Of a DNA stretch of 64,000 nucleotides, positions 1 through 12,590 are shown piece after piece. The stretch's first letter is position 1, and each line of letters begins with the position of its first letter. Under the pieces are notes generated by a model. The model was given only the letters and a program-made list of their open reading frames with translations, had not been told where the DNA came from and did no database searches. This DNA comes from Epiperipatus broadwayi (lineage: Eukaryota; Onychophora; Udeonychophora; Euonychophora; Peripatidae), in contig JAQFVV010006450.1 of NCBI GenBank assembly GCA_028023455.1, positions 1,401,501-1,465,500 on the forward strand. The letters are read 5' to 3'. Both the position numbers and the translations under genes were made by a program.

Positions 1-2639
1 CGTGTATGCATGTAAAATAAATTGTCTGTGCATATTTACATTGTACATTCAAATACACAAAATTATATTGCAATAGTCTACTAAACATCAAACAACTGAA
101 ACTGTCAACTGATTAAAAAAATTAATAAAGAAATTGTGTTGTGTTAAGTGTATGTGGAGGAAGAAAAAAAATTTTAATCTGAATTTTGTTTTACATATAA
201 TAATCTAAACAAAGTGTTGATTAATTTAAAGTTTACATATAATAATCTAATATAAAAAAGTTAAAAGGTATTTTAGATCAATTCACAATTTTTCTAATTG
301 AGAAATTGCATTGTTTTTGCTTATCTCAGACATCAGTGTTAAATTTTATTAGTTTTTATTTTAGACTTAGTATAGCAAATATTGAAAAACAGTGGAAGAA
401 AAGAAATATTTTATAAAGGATAATAAGAAAAGGAAGACTTTTTAAAAAAATAAATGATAATACAATTCATGATTCACATTCTTCTGAAAGATATCATTTA
501 TTACTCAATTGATTTTAATAGAAACTTAGCTGATACAGATCAGAATCCATTTTCAGTTTAAAATTCATATCAGGTTATATTTGCATGTTTAATGAAGTTT
601 GCTTAAACTTCTTTGCATTATTAATCTCACACTCCTTGGTCAAATTGCAATCTTTAGTGCTTTATTAACATATCAGATCATAGATAAAGGGAGTACTATC
701 TCTATTGTTAAAGGAGGTTGTCTTGACTACAGGTTGAGATTGTTGATAGTTTAAAGGATTGATTGTTATCATCTTCATTTATAAACCTATTAAAGCTTTG
801 ATTAATGGGATTTATTGTTTTAGTAAAATTAGATCTTAAAATAACAAATGGTCATTAATAATAAATACTTTCATTTTATCAACAAATTAATATCACATTT
901 AAAATGTGTACATGTTTATGAAAAAGACTTTATAAAAAATTATTTAATGATTAAAAAATAAAAATAATTAAATGATTCTATTTTTAAGAGATCCCATAAT
1001 ATTTGAGAACTAAAAGTGATAGTTTGAGCTTTGATTTAGAACTATTAGCTCTCGAGTCCAACATTATTCCAACTGAGCTAACTTCCGAACATGAATGCTT
1101 TTTGTAGTCTGGTATTAACTTTACGATATATTAAATCTATAATTGCAACAACAACAAAAAAAAAAAAAAAAGAGCTTTTTTTTTTTGTTGAAATCTATTA
1201 TATCTATTTTGTTGACTTTAAGATACTTTATAAAATATAAATAGGAATATTATTAGCAATCTCAAAACAAAATAAAAGCAATAAAAATATAAAATATAGT
1301 AAACATCGGAATTCATGGTTGTTGTCAATAAACAAACTTTGAGAGAATTTCATTTACAAAATTCAAAATCGAATTAGATTTTTTTTAAAAAAAAACAACA
1401 AATTAAAATGTAGTTTATTTTGATTAAAAGACATCAAAACTATGTATAAATCTTTTAAAAAGCACATAAATTGTTCGTATTTTTCAATACTTTGAAAACT
1501 AAATATTTTCACCAGTTTTTTTTTGCTCTTGCACATATCTGTCTGCATTATAATCATGTAAGAGATTCATTAAAAAATCATTGACGGGGTAGCCTTAATA
1601 CTAAAATGTTAGAACAGAGTGTTAAGAGATTGTCAAAAAATATCGTAATGTTACATTGTCTAGTCATTCAACCAACAATCAAATAAAGAATGTAACATAG
1701 ACATCTACATGATTTCAATAGTTTTTAAAACATTAGTTATATTCAATGAAGCAGTTTATTTCAAAAGAATGGTAGACTGATTTTCTTCCAGATTGATCCC
1801 ACACGAAATAACAACAATAATAAATATTTGAAAGTTCTATAATAAACTATTATTATATTAATTTAACACAAAATAAAATGTGGCTTGCCCGCTGTGCTGT
1901 AATCTTTGACAACAAAAAATACAATGTACTTTACTTTTAAAAAAATGACAAAGATTGGCATAACATATATCTATATGCTCAACAATATGTTCCCAGAAAT
2001 GGAACAAAAAAAAAAATATGGCAAAGAAATATATTCCTGAGCTGCTCATTAATGCAATAACAGAAGTCACCACAGCATTCTAAAAACAACCAAAGAAAAG
2101 TAAAAAAAACTTAACAAAAAAAAATGTAAAAAGCTCATAAATAATTTGTTACTAATAAAATCTACTTATATATAAAAAAAAAGACATTTTTCAATTGAAT
2201 CATTAATAAATATAAAGATTTTCTGTGTGTGTTGTTCAATTGATTCTTGATTCATCAAATATGCATGTATCATTTTTCCATATCGATTATCTACATTCTT
2301 TGGTCTTAATATCAGTGCCATAGATACATATTATTTTTCTTATAAATCCATTATTTTTTTAACTGTGTTTTTTATATTGACTATGACCAAATTATAACCT
2401 CTAAGTACTACTTTCCTATATGGATAACTTTTTTTAAGTTTCTAAAAAAAAAATCATAATTCTTATAAATCACAACTGGGGGTATATATTTTTACAAACA
2501 AGTAACTTTAGTATGTCTTTTAGAGAAATTTTACATTTTAAACATCTTTACATTATCAGAAATCACTTGAAGCATAAAGTAAATAAAAGACAATTTATTT
2601 ATTTATTTATTAAATACAAGCATAATTCATATACACATC
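1..2639. other. AT-rich sequence without a recognised gene
   Basis: Apart from the tRNA-like relic at 1029-1090, I see only A/T-rich and poly-A/poly-T sequence. The short open frames have no protein-like composition. Confidence 0.6.
1029..1090 (-). repeat. tRNA-derived relic (tRNA-Ser-like)
   Basis: The minus strand shows an A-box-like TTAGCTCAGTTGG, an anticodon-loop-like CTCGAGA and a decayed B box, AGTTCTAAATC. It could be a degraded tRNA or SINE head. No full cloverleaf remains. Confidence 0.4.
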
Positions 2640-2935
2640 ACCTGATCACCATTTCTTATGCTTGCTTATAACTGTTGTTAAAACAGGCAAAACTCACTAT
2701 ACATATTGCCACACACAGCAAGCTAGAGTAATCAATGGATGCCAGAAGGCTTGTGCATAAAATCCCCATCCAGTGCCTACTCATCCAATATCCCCAGACT
2801 AGTTTCTGGATGAGTAGGCACTGGATGAAGATTTTATGCACAAGCCTTTTGGCATCCATTGATTACTCTAGGTTGCTGTGTGTAGCAATACGTATAATGA
2901 GTTTTGCCTGTTTTAACATAATTCAAATACTAGGA
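2640..2935. repeat. Family A foldback element (palindromic copy)
   Basis: A near-perfect palindrome with arms at about 2675-2790 and 2810-2920 sharing GGCTTGTGCATAAAATCC and TGGATGAGTAGGC. It contains the family A end (ATCACCATTTCTTATGCTTG) and the internal marker CTACTCATCCAATATCCCC. The overlapping small open frames on opposite strands are artefacts of the palindrome. The loop retains the 3' half of the family A hammerhead in antisense; the CUGAUGA box is lost. Confidence 0.85.
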
Positions 2936-3370
2936 GTTTAAATGTAATATATGGGATTTGAATATAGACTTTCAAGCTCCTTTCAGCTATCCACTCCATC
3001 TTGTATAACTAATACACATGACCACACACATGTGAAAAAGATAAATGATCTCCAAAATACATATTTCATGGTGAACCAGTATTCATCAGATGGTCCAGAT
3101 TATCATCTCCCACACATATATATAATCGGTGCTCCGTTTATATTAAGATAGTGAATCTTCAAACTTAATGGACATGCTTCAATCTACTCTACCCTCCAAC
3201 TCTTCAGCCTTCATACCATTGACATTTCTGATGATAGAATGTTCAAATACCTTGGTGATGCTGCTATTATTGTCATGCCAATATTGACTTTAAGTCACTC
3301 TGACTCCTCGTGCATAGGACTTTGTCTATTTAAATACTCAGAAGAGGGATAAACAGGATACAGTCTGAAT
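2915..3370 (-). repeat. Family B repeat
   Basis: Plus-strand markers: GGGATTTGAATATAGACTTT, a decayed hammerhead, CTCCCACACATATATATAAT, GTTTATATTAAGATAG and CTACCCTCCAACTCTTCAGC. The ribozyme sense is the minus strand. A second, truncated unit follows at 3395. Confidence 0.8.
3045..3106 (-). ncRNA. Hammerhead relic, family B
   Basis: The minus strand keeps CTGATGA and GAAAT, but stem II has decayed (ATACTGGTTCACCAT) and inner stem I carries a mismatch. Confidence 0.45.
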
Positions 3371-3394
3371 CTGTAATATTTTTTTGTAATATAA

Positions 3395-3505
3395 GAATAA
3401 TTCATATATTTGGAGTTTAAATGTAATATAGAGGATTTGAACACAGACTTTCAAGCTCCATTCAGCTTTCTGCTTTATCTCATACAACCAATACACAAAT
3501 TTAAA
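3395..3505 (-). repeat. Family B fragment (tandem partner)
   Basis: GGATTTGAACACAGACTTTC repeats the start of the unit at 2952, about 480 bases on, then breaks off before the ribozyme. The preceding TTTGGAGTTTAAATGTAATA is also shared with the first unit. Confidence 0.7.
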
Positions 3506-4035
3506 TAATTAACTTTCACAATAAATTAAAGATTAGATAAGATTATTTTTTTAAAAAAGTAATTTTACCTGATCATTAAAATTAGTATTAATTTTGATTC
3601 ACTAAAATTAGACAGGTAAGATGAAGAAGGTGAAGATAAGGTAAGATCAAGGAAGTGGAAATTATATGCAATAAGGTAAGTATGCAGATTTGCATGTATG
3701 TCTTAGATATGCAAAAAAATCATGTATTTTATTTCATTTTTTATTTTCAAAACACTATATTAAAAATAATAATAATCACTCACTTGGAAGGTCATGTGAC
3801 ATTTGAGCCCTGAAAATGTCATATTATATGTTTTAAGTACACTACACTACTATTTCCTTAAATCCACAAACCAATAGCAGATCACTTCATACAAACTTTA
3901 TGGAATTTTAAAAAAATTGTTTTAATTAATGGGTAATGTGTAACAAAACTAGGAGTATCACTCAGACTTCATAAACTAACTAGGAATGATGTCAATAACA
4001 TCATTCAAATCATACATAACTTTAATATCAGATTT

Positions 4036-4047
4036 CCCCCCCCCCCC
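4036..4047. repeat. Poly-C tract
   Basis: Twelve consecutive C bases in very AT-rich DNA. A nine-base tract lies at 21990-21998. Confidence 0.9.
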
Positions 4048-4412
4048 ATTTCAGCAGCAGGATTGTGTAAAAAATAAAAATTGTGATACTGCAGCAGTAA
4101 TTATTATGTATATTCATGAGAATTAGACTATTGTTTAGATGCATGTTTTGCCACATGAAAAGTTGTCATGTCTGAAATTAATCGTGGACAGTTTACTCTT
4201 TTTTGAAGTAAACTATATCCGTGTAGATCTTATGCACAACTGACTATTTTAGAGCTGTTTTAATACAATATGAGTTCTTAAAGATATTTGATAACATGAA
4301 TGTTAAGTTCTTTTTCTGAAGGCAGTTTAACAAAGCAAGAAAATCCTATAACCAAATAATAACATTTGATCATTTATAATATTCCCCTGCTTGCTATTCT
4401 TTAATATCAATT

Positions 4413-5416
4413 ATTCTAGGATGTGATATGGGAGTTGCAGTAGTAGGGTTAACATATGGTAATGATGCATTATATATTAGTAAAGGGATATTAAATTACT
4501 TAGAAAAAGTTCAAAGGGAAGTAGGAAGTCATGCATTGGATGCATATGTAAGGACAGCAAGGGAGGCAATTCAAGGAGAAATGGGATGGTCAAGTTTTCA
4601 TATGAGAGATGCAAAAAGTAAAATACAAATGTTTGATAGATTGCAGTTTATGGATAATAAAAGAATAGTGAAAATAGTATTTAATTGGGTTATGAGTAAA
4701 GGGCAGACAATAAGATGGGTGAGAAAGGTAATGCGGTATGCAAAAGATTTGGATAAAGAATTTATATCAGTATATTTGTACAAAAGATAGGATGATTGTG
4801 TTAGGAGGATTGTTGAGTGCTATAGTGGTAAGGAATGGGATAAAAGAATAGATCTATTAATAAAGAATAGGGAGTTAGAGAGATGGAGAACTAGTATGGA
4901 GAGTAAAAATTTAAATATATATAGAAGTAAACAGAATATTAGGTGCGAGTTAATATATGATAATAGTAAGGAAAGTAGTTTATTGTTTAAGGCTTGAATG
5001 GGATCATTAGAAACAAGAGAATATACATGTAAATAGAAAAATATGGGTGATTTAGTCTGTAAATTATGTAAGGAAGGAATAGAAAATATTAGGGATCTGT
5101 TAATTGAATGTAAATGCTTGAAAACCGAAAGAGCACATATAATGAAGCTATGGAAGAATAAATATAAAAAAAGTGTTATACAGAAAGTGGATTATTGGTT
5201 TTTATGCTGGGTTTGGAAAAATATAAGGGGAATTTAGATATAAAGTCCATAGAATTGACAAAGATTAAGTTGTGAAAATGGGATGGAGTAGAATATGGAA
5301 AAACTTAGAGTGGGGAATGGAAAATAAAGTGGCTGGCTAACAGATTTCTCTAGGTATAATTTCTGAGAGATTACTCCATTTAAGGAGAAGCCACAGTACG
5401 TCACATCACATCCTAG
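4413..5416 (+). mobile_element. LINE J 3' fragment (CR1/L2-like)
   Basis: Encodes, with stops and frame breaks, the C-terminal part of a non-LTR retrotransposon polyprotein. Motifs are [37 protein letters not shown] and [20 protein letters not shown], the terminal CCHC-like finger. The first 120 codons are open; the rest is broken. The ends carry a 13-bp inverted repeat TCTAGGATGTGAT (4415) / ATCACATCCTAGA (5405) and a 7-bp direct repeat ATCAATT (4406 and 5417) that looks like a target-site duplication. Confidence 0.8.
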
Positions 5417-8269
5417 ATCAATTTGACTTTTCTTTTTTTAATGAGATTTAGGATTTAAAGTTGGAAGAATTGCAATTATACATTTAGCAACTTATTTTTA
5501 CCTCCATTTTATTATTAAAGCTAAAAGCCTGATATTTTATTTTAATATTTTGGATCCAAGTCTGATTATAGTTCAGAGAGTAAATTGTAACCATACAGTA
5601 TCACTGTAAATTGGCTATTATAAGTTAAAAACTGTAAAAAAATTATTGGCTTTAATTTTCATAGTTAAACAAGTATATTCATTGCTATCATTGGTTGTAT
5701 AGCATCTTATATAATCAATATCATGTTTAATAGCCCCTCATACTAATGTTTAAGAGAAATATATAATTTTATAAAGCATTTTTGAATAGCTTTCCAAGCT
5801 TATGCGTATATTTTGTACTTCTTCTTGTTAAGAAACAAAAATATCAAATGATATAAATAGATAGAGCTGCTCACACACATAAAACAACTAATTTCACACA
5901 GAAATAAAGAATAGAATTATAAATTTAGCAGTCACACTAAAATATTTTGAGGTAAAGCAATTATATTTAGATTACATTTTTATGTGCAGAATAAACAGCT
6001 CTTATATTTTGTGCGCATGTGTGAGGAAGCTTACATGTTTGGATTTTTATTTAGCAAAGATTGATTTAATTTTCTGGAATATTTGTTTAATGATATTCAT
6101 TCAAAGGTCAATTTAAAATTAATTGATATAAATGTCTAAGAATTTTATAGTTTTACGATTTATTTACTTTAAATAAATAATTGTAATATTATTTTAAATC
6201 CAGAAGTAAAGATGAAGCAATTGAATTATTTTTTCTTCATTTTTAAAATCGTTCATAAAATTTTACTGTACTAGCATTTTTCCTGGTAATAATTATGTCA
6301 ACTTCTTCCAATATTTTGCAGACAAATCAAGAAACCCTAATGCACAATAATTTTCTGTAAATCAGACATCATGTTAATTGGTATAAAAGCAGGAGTTTGG
6401 AAAATTCAGACAGTCATCACAATTATGGCATTCAGGATCTAAACAGGTTTAAAATTTTAAATAGCCATTTTGTTAGTCATCTACATGATGATTGGCTAGA
6501 TAAACAGCTAGGCAGTTACCTTTGCTAGGCCAGTGACTTTTTCTCATTGTCCTAGGAGAAAGATGAACAATGACCAATAAACCAAAAACTATCATTAATT
6601 AATTCATTAATTCTTCATTTCAAGAAAAATCTCATTTATTACTGTCAACTGTTAGTGGGGAAGTGGATAAATTGACTTCTGGAATGCTGTCTTACAACTT
6701 CAACAATAGATTGCTGAACTTTTTCAATTGGAAGTAATGGTAAATAGCTTATATATTATGGGAATTTTTTTTTATTAATTTCAAATAAGTTGCTGTTGTT
6801 TATTTTCCAAAATATAGTAAAATAATTGTTCTTTTACTTCAAGAAATGTGTATATATATCTTAAGATTGTGAACTTACCTTGACTCTAATTATGAAAGGA
6901 AAAATTTTAAATAATTTTTCAACTCAAATATGCTTCCATAAGTCGCTTAGAGAAATAAACTTTGATTCAAAAAGTAATGAAAATTACTTTGTTTTGGATG
7001 AATAACTATTTGCCTTATCAGAGATATGATCAGAATTACTAGCATCATGGATTAAAGATCTATAAATGAATAGATTAATTATACATCTCAAATTAAAGAA
7101 TGAATGCTAATCCTTTAGATAAAATTATAGCATTTGTTCAAATGAATTAAATTGCTGCATGAAATAAATTGAAATAAACTACAATTTTGTATCCGGTGCT
7201 TAAGGAATTGCATTAAGGATCATCAATACTAAAAAATTAAATACCATTTAATGGATAATGAATTAGGAAAGCTAAATATGAGAAATGCCACTTATGAATT
7301 ATGGATTATCAAGACAAGTCTTAAATATAATAAACTTCGAAGTTATAAGTAATCTTCAAAATGCATAAATGTGTTAAATATAAATTACTTTGGATTAATA
7401 AGTATGCTAAATGAAATTTATTAATCTCTGTTTTGTTCTAGGAAGGATTATATTACAAAATGAAAATCATCTGTGATGCTGCTATTTTAAAAGTGTTTGT
7501 AAATTGCTAAGTACCTGAAATATTTTGCAAATATCAATATTTCATTGGGATACATTTTAAATTAACACAACCGTTGGAGAATTATCTAATGCAGTTTCTT
7601 GTAATTGTTTCTTTTTTTAGTTAGTTAATATTATTAATGTAATAAAGTTTCTCAGATATTACTATGCCATATATAGATATTTTTTTAAATATTATAAGTA
7701 ATATTAAATGAGATTAAATGTGATTTACTTTACGTTGTATAAATGTAAGTAATTATTAAATTTATATAAGATTGTACTATATTGCAAATATTATATGTTT
7801 TATAGGTTTTTAAATTCAACCTCACAGTTAAATTAGAGTTAATCATACTTATTTAAATAAGTAAATCTGTAACGAATATTTTATGCATCACTTATATGTT
7901 AGTATTAATTTTATACTGTTATATAGTATGTAACAAGATATCCTAATGATCTAGTTATATTTTGTTAGTGGAATAGCACTCCTAACATTTAAACCTGCAA
8001 ATGAATCTAGTAAAGAATCTTGAGGCAAAATAAATAAGCTCAATGTGGTAAATATTATCTAGTTATGCTAAGCAATGATTTGTACTTTCTTTTCTTAAAA
8101 GAGTGAAAACTTCTCCAGTCTTATTGAGTTTGATTAATAATTGGTTACTGAAACAAACTAATTAAAAACCACAAACAGCATTTATCATTGATCATTAAGA
8201 TGATTATTATTATACAGTATTTAAATTGAGGATTATTTATTTAAAATAATAAACAACCTATTCTTATTT
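5417..8269. other. AT-rich sequence without a recognised gene
   Basis: No repeat family or exon was recognised. A TATAAAA at about 6382 is isolated and has no supporting context. Confidence 0.6.
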
Positions 8270-8640
8270 AATGTTAGTGTTTTCACAACACTGTCTGATA
8301 ACACACTTTCATATCCCAAGTTCAAATTAGATTTAAGAAAAGAGGGCAAGATAAGAACAGATAAAGAATAAATGTTACTGCAAATAAACTCCAATAGAAC
8401 ATTGAGAAACATAAATATAATAAAGAAGAAATTGAACACAAATGAAATATTTTAGAAAAAAAATCAGATGGAATATCAAGAAAAATTAAGTGAAGAATCA
8501 AATAAATTCAAGCATAATGGGAATACAATAGAAGAACTTAAAATTATTGTGGATATTATGATTGAACCTAAAGTTTATGAAGATAAAGAAGTCCATGCTA
8601 TGAATGACTTTAAGATAAACTGCATCATTAAAATAAAAAA
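8270..8640 (+). mobile_element. Possible LINE linker relic
   Basis: The frame beginning MEYQEKLSEESNKF, with an NTIEELKIIVDIM stretch, resembles the segment between endonuclease and RT in RTE-type LINEs. The similarity is weak, no catalytic motif is present, and the frame runs into low-complexity sequence. Not a host gene as far as I can tell. Confidence 0.25.
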
Positions 8641-8879
8641 ATGTTGCAGCTATTTATATATGTTTATCCTGCTGTACTTTTATATTTATTTTCTGCAAAA
8701 AAAAAAAAAAGCCACTTTCCGAAACATACGCATTTTTAAAAAAATTAATATCAATTTTCATAAATATATTTTTACTAATTAAATTATGTGCACTAATTAA
8801 ATTAATGTGTACTAATTAAATTATATCAACATTATTTTTTTAGCTAATGTTAAAATTGAATTTTTATAAATTATATATA

Positions 8880-9290
8880 TAATAATATATGTAAATAGAG
8901 GAATTTGAATTTAGGATTTTTAATTTATATTCACTCTCCACTCCATCTCAAACAATCAATACACATGATTAACATATGTGAAAAAGATAAATGATCCTCA
9001 ATATACATATTTCATGCAGATCCAGCACTCATCAGTTGGACCAGATCATAATCTACCTCATTTATGTATAATCAGTCATCTATTTACATTAAGATAGCGA
9101 GCAATTCCTTAAACTTTACAGAACAGGTTTCAATCTTCTCACTCAATTATTCAACCATCCATTTCAGTGAAAAATCGATGATGGAATGCCCAAAGTGCTT
9201 ATTGGATTTGGTATTGTAGTCATACCCATATAGACAACACGTCAATCTAACTCATATTACAAAAGCATTGTGTATCTGAGTATTGATTGT
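8880..9290 (-). repeat. Family B repeat
   Basis: Shares the GAAAAAGATAAATGATC, hammerhead and TTTACATTAAGATAGCGA markers with other family B copies. It is followed by an inverted partial copy at 9293-9475, so the pair forms a foldback. Confidence 0.75.
8991..9050 (-). ncRNA. Hammerhead ribozyme-like sequence, family B
   Basis: The minus strand carries ATGATCTGGTCCAA, CTGATGA, stem II GTGC...GCAT, GAAAT, ATGTATA and TTGAGGATCAT. Both boxes are intact, with one mismatch in inner stem I. Confidence 0.65.
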
Positions 9291-9292
9291 GT

Positions 9293-9312
9293 GTATATAT
9301 ATATATATATAT
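9293..9312. repeat. TA microsatellite
   Basis: About ten TA units inside a family B pair. Similar runs occur near 11852, 36708, 44738, 45228, 50722 and 56956, and both family E elements sit in such runs. Confidence 0.8.
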
Positions 9313-9316
9313 GGGA

Positions 9317-9366
9317 GATTACGACTGATGAATGCTGGTTCTGCATGAAATACATATATTGAGATT
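9317..9366 (+). ncRNA. Hammerhead ribozyme-like sequence, family B (stem I truncated)
   Basis: CTGATGA, stem II ATGC...GCAT and GAAAT are intact, but the 5' strand of stem I has lost about ten bases next to the core (GATTACGA precedes box 1). Confidence 0.5.
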
Positions 9367-10366
9367 CTTTTTTTTTTTTGCATGTATGTGGTTTATGGGT
9401 ATCGGTTTCTCGAGATGGAGTGGACAAATATAGACTGAAAAATACTAAGTTCAAATCCCTCTATTTACTTATATGATAAACATTCAGTAGAAATAAATTA
9501 TATATTAGTAAATGGATATTTTACTTCAGTTGCTATTATTTTTATGTCTCATTTAATCAGAATATGATGTCCATAGGCAGATTATGGATTGGAATGGCTG
9601 AATTATTTATGCCCAACATTTTAAAACATTGATATTTTAAAAAATATACAAGACAGGAAATATTATTGAAACTTTTGATTTCTGCAGCAAAAATCATATA
9701 CAGTATTCATTTTATAAATAAATACAAGTATTAATTCTTTCTTACATCTTTGAACGAATACTTAGTTATTAATTATATAGAGATTGTTTTTTAACCATGC
9801 ATCAGGTTTACATTTCCTGCAGTTATTGAGAGAGTGATGAACCATTTATATATCTTTATGTATTGGATTATTAAATTTAAGAAGAGCTTATTATGTATGC
9901 ATTATTTCTAATTATTGTAAGAGATTTAACACATGCACATATATATTACATTTGTTATTTGTTTAAAACACACACACACACATATAAGTAGTTTAGGTTA
10001 TGATTTTTTTTTATAATCTTATTTATCACAATTAAAATTTGTTTAACACAAGCATTTTTCCTTTTAAAAAAAAAATCAAATACCATATTTGAATTTTTAT
10101 ATATGCTACCGATACAAAACAGTTTACAACCATATAGAGACTGATAAAAACAGTGCTGATTTCATAATAATGTTCATATGACCAGTTGATTAATAAAACG
10201 TGACAATCAAGTATCCAAATGATGAGTTGAGTATAACAATTCCATTAAATTGGCAAAACTATATTTTTTACTTAGCTCAAATTAGAATCAATCCAGAAAT
10301 ATTTAGCTCTTAAACCATGATTCTGTCATTCTTTAAACTGCACAGAGAAAAAGTAATTTCTTCCAT

Positions 10367-10428
10367 GTTGGCATTGAACTTAGGATTTCAAAATAAAAAT
10401 CAGTTATCCTGAACAATAGGCAACATGA
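10367..10428 (-). repeat. tRNA-derived relic
   Basis: The minus strand begins ATGTTG and ends CCAACAT, a 6-bp acceptor-like stem. It has a B-box-like AAGTTCAATGCC and a possible anticodon stem GATTT/AAATC with an oversized loop. It is probably a dead tRNA or SINE head. Confidence 0.4.
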
Positions 10429-11150
10429 AGGTTAATTCTATCATTATTAACAATTATTCTTAATCACAAGTGTCCAATTTAACTGCAACAACTCAGTGAT
10501 GATGATGACATTAAAGATAGTAATACAAAGAAAAACATAACGTTAAAGATGAGATTTGTGATAACTGTACCAATCCTTCCATGAACCAATAATGTCTCTA
10601 TATATCAATTCTAGTGCTTTAGTCAGATGTTTTAATCATTTTTACAGTAAAATTTTATTTCTAAAAGAACTCAGTATCTCAACTAATTGCAGCTCTCCAT
10701 TATATGTGTGTAAATATTTTCAATTTTATCTTTATTACATATTTTAAAATTAGCAATATAACTATAAATAAACAACATGATATTCAAATACTTTTACAAG
10801 ATTTTGTTTATTATTATAAATAATATTTTGTAAATTTACATTTTTTTTATTGTTAAAATAAAATTTCTATTTTCATTTATTTTCTTTTGTTTATTAAAAA
10901 ATTCTAAAAAAAAATGACTTTATGGATAACTTATTTTTTGAAATAATAAATACTTGAGTAATTGGTTGATCATGTCGATTCCATTTTGTATCAGTTGATT
11001 GAAGAGATTCTTTTTTTTATGCAATAAGCTTTCGTTTTTGACTCTATGTCTTTCATTGTCATCATGGTAAGATTTTCTTTTATTGTTAGATTGCAATGAA
11101 AAATTAAGTTGCTTTTAAAAAAATCCATATTTCCTATCAGTATCTACAAA

Positions 11151-11220
11151 CGTTGGTGGCCTAGCGGTTAGCATAGCTGCCTTCCAAGCAGCTGGCCCAG
11201 GTTTGCTTCCTGGTCAACGC
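11151..11220 (+). tRNA. tRNA-Gly (UCC) gene or recent pseudogene
   Basis: The sequence folds as a cloverleaf with a GCTGC/GCAGC anticodon stem, a CTTCCAA loop (anticodon TCC) and a perfect CCAGG/CCTGG T stem. The acceptor stem ACGTTGG/TCAACGC has an A-C mismatch at its first pair. The T loop reads TTTGCTT, which breaks the B-box consensus at two positions. Only three T residues follow the 3' end. The tRNA-Gly identity is clear; whether it is functional is doubtful. Confidence 0.7.
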
Positions 11221-12184
11221 TTTGACATATAAAAAAAAATACTAAGAGAAATGCAATTTTACTATTGACAACTCAGTAATAAAATTTAAACATTAGTGTA
11301 TCAAATATATAATCTTTAAAAAAAAAAAAAGATACTGGGTTGTAACAATGAATTTCATTCCATTCATAGAATTAAATAGATGGGATATAATACTAAATGG
11401 AAAAATAAGAAAAATAATCAAAAGTTTTAAAAAAAGTTACTGATTTAGATTATTCAAATTTTACCAAGATACTAGGAAGTTCCCAGAAACACTTATAATA
11501 AAATATAGGTTTAAACAAAACAATAAGACTACAAATATAACAATTGAAAAAATATAATTCCAGCTCAGACCAGTTACAATGACATTCAAGAATTAAAGAT
11601 TTATGAATTTAAGATCAATCTCTAAATGTCATGTGAATTCTTAAGTGATTAATCATTCAATTAGTTTTTTTACTGAATTGATGAATAAACCTAAAAACAA
11701 TGTACTATTATATCTTGTCTACAAAAATTGGTAAAGATCTTAACATTTTAACTTATCAATGTGTCATCTAAGAAGATAATGATCCTTCTTATGTTCAACA
11801 ATTTGATTTTAAATTCTTGTGATTAAGATTCCAATTTACATTAAGAATATAATTTATATATATATATAAATAACATGATATTAAGTGACATACTGCAGGC
11901 AAAGATCTCTCTACCATTTTTCCAAAGAATAAAAATGAAGAAGATATTAATAATCAATTTATCCTTTAGCTAAGAAAAGATCAAAACCCATTTACTAAGC
12001 AATAATTAAAATATTAATCGTGTTAGTTACATTCTAACCTTTTTTGGAAATATTTAGTTCTCTGAATAATTTTCCAAATTATATCTGCATTTTAACTACA
12101 GATCATGGGCGTATATATAATAGATAGAATTTCTGCCATTATTATAAATAATATAAGGCTACTAAGAGAATAAATTATAAAATC

Positions 12185-12590
12185 AATTTAAAGGGATTTG
12201 AACTCAGACTTTCAAGTTATTTCCAGTTATCCACTCTATCTTATACAACTGATACACATGTGAAAAAGATAAATGATCTCTAATATATATATTTTGTGCT
12301 GATTGAGCACTCATCAGTTGGTCCAGATCATAACCTCCCACCCATATATATAATCAGTGCTCAGTTTATATTAAGATAGCAAATCATCAAACTTTAATGG
12401 ACATATTTCAGTCTTCTCCACCCTCCAACTCTTCAGCCATCCATACCATTGAAAATCTGATGATGGAATACTCAAACCCTTCTCGATGCCAATATTATTG
12501 TCATACCCATGTTGACCTTAAGACTCTGACTCCTTATATCTATGACCTTAATATGTCCATTTAAATACAGAGGGATGGGCAGAATTAATA
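12185..12590 (-). repeat. Family B repeat, first unit of a nested cluster
   Basis: Runs from GGGATTTGAACTCAGACTTT to CAGAGGGATGGGCAGAATT. A second unit in the same orientation starts about 450 bases later. The hammerhead is at 12273-12331. Confidence 0.85.
12273..12331 (-). ncRNA. Hammerhead ribozyme, family B (G12 mutated)
   Basis: The minus strand reads ATGATCTGGACCAA, CTGATGA, the stem GTGCT-CAATC-AGCAC (perfect, with a G-C closing pair), then AAAA in place of GAAA, and AGATCAT. The fold is well kept, but the G12-to-A change predicts loss of activity. Confidence 0.65.

Larger units (their letters stand above)
9293..9475 (+). repeat. Family B inverted partial copy with a TA microsatellite
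   Basis: After a TA run (9293-9312) the plus strand carries GGGAGATTACGACTGATGAA and ends AAGTTCAAATCCCTCTATTT, the family B end in the opposite orientation to 8880-9290. Confidence 0.75.
9476..12184. other. AT-rich sequence, two tRNA-like sequences only
   Basis: Contains the tRNA relic at 10367 and the tRNA-Gly at 11151. I see nothing else. Confidence 0.6.

Noticed and set aside
2656-2941. Two similar 67-68 residue open frames on opposite strands
   Set aside because: They are mirror images produced by the family A palindrome, not a duplicated gene.
4428-5237. Possible host gene from the open frames at 4428 and 5043
   Set aside because: Three other copies in the window and the terminal finger [17 protein letters not shown] identify it as a LINE C-terminus.
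6370-6420. Isolated TATAAAAGCAGG as a promoter or third family E copy
   Set aside because: No CCAAT at the family E spacing and no flanking family E blocks.
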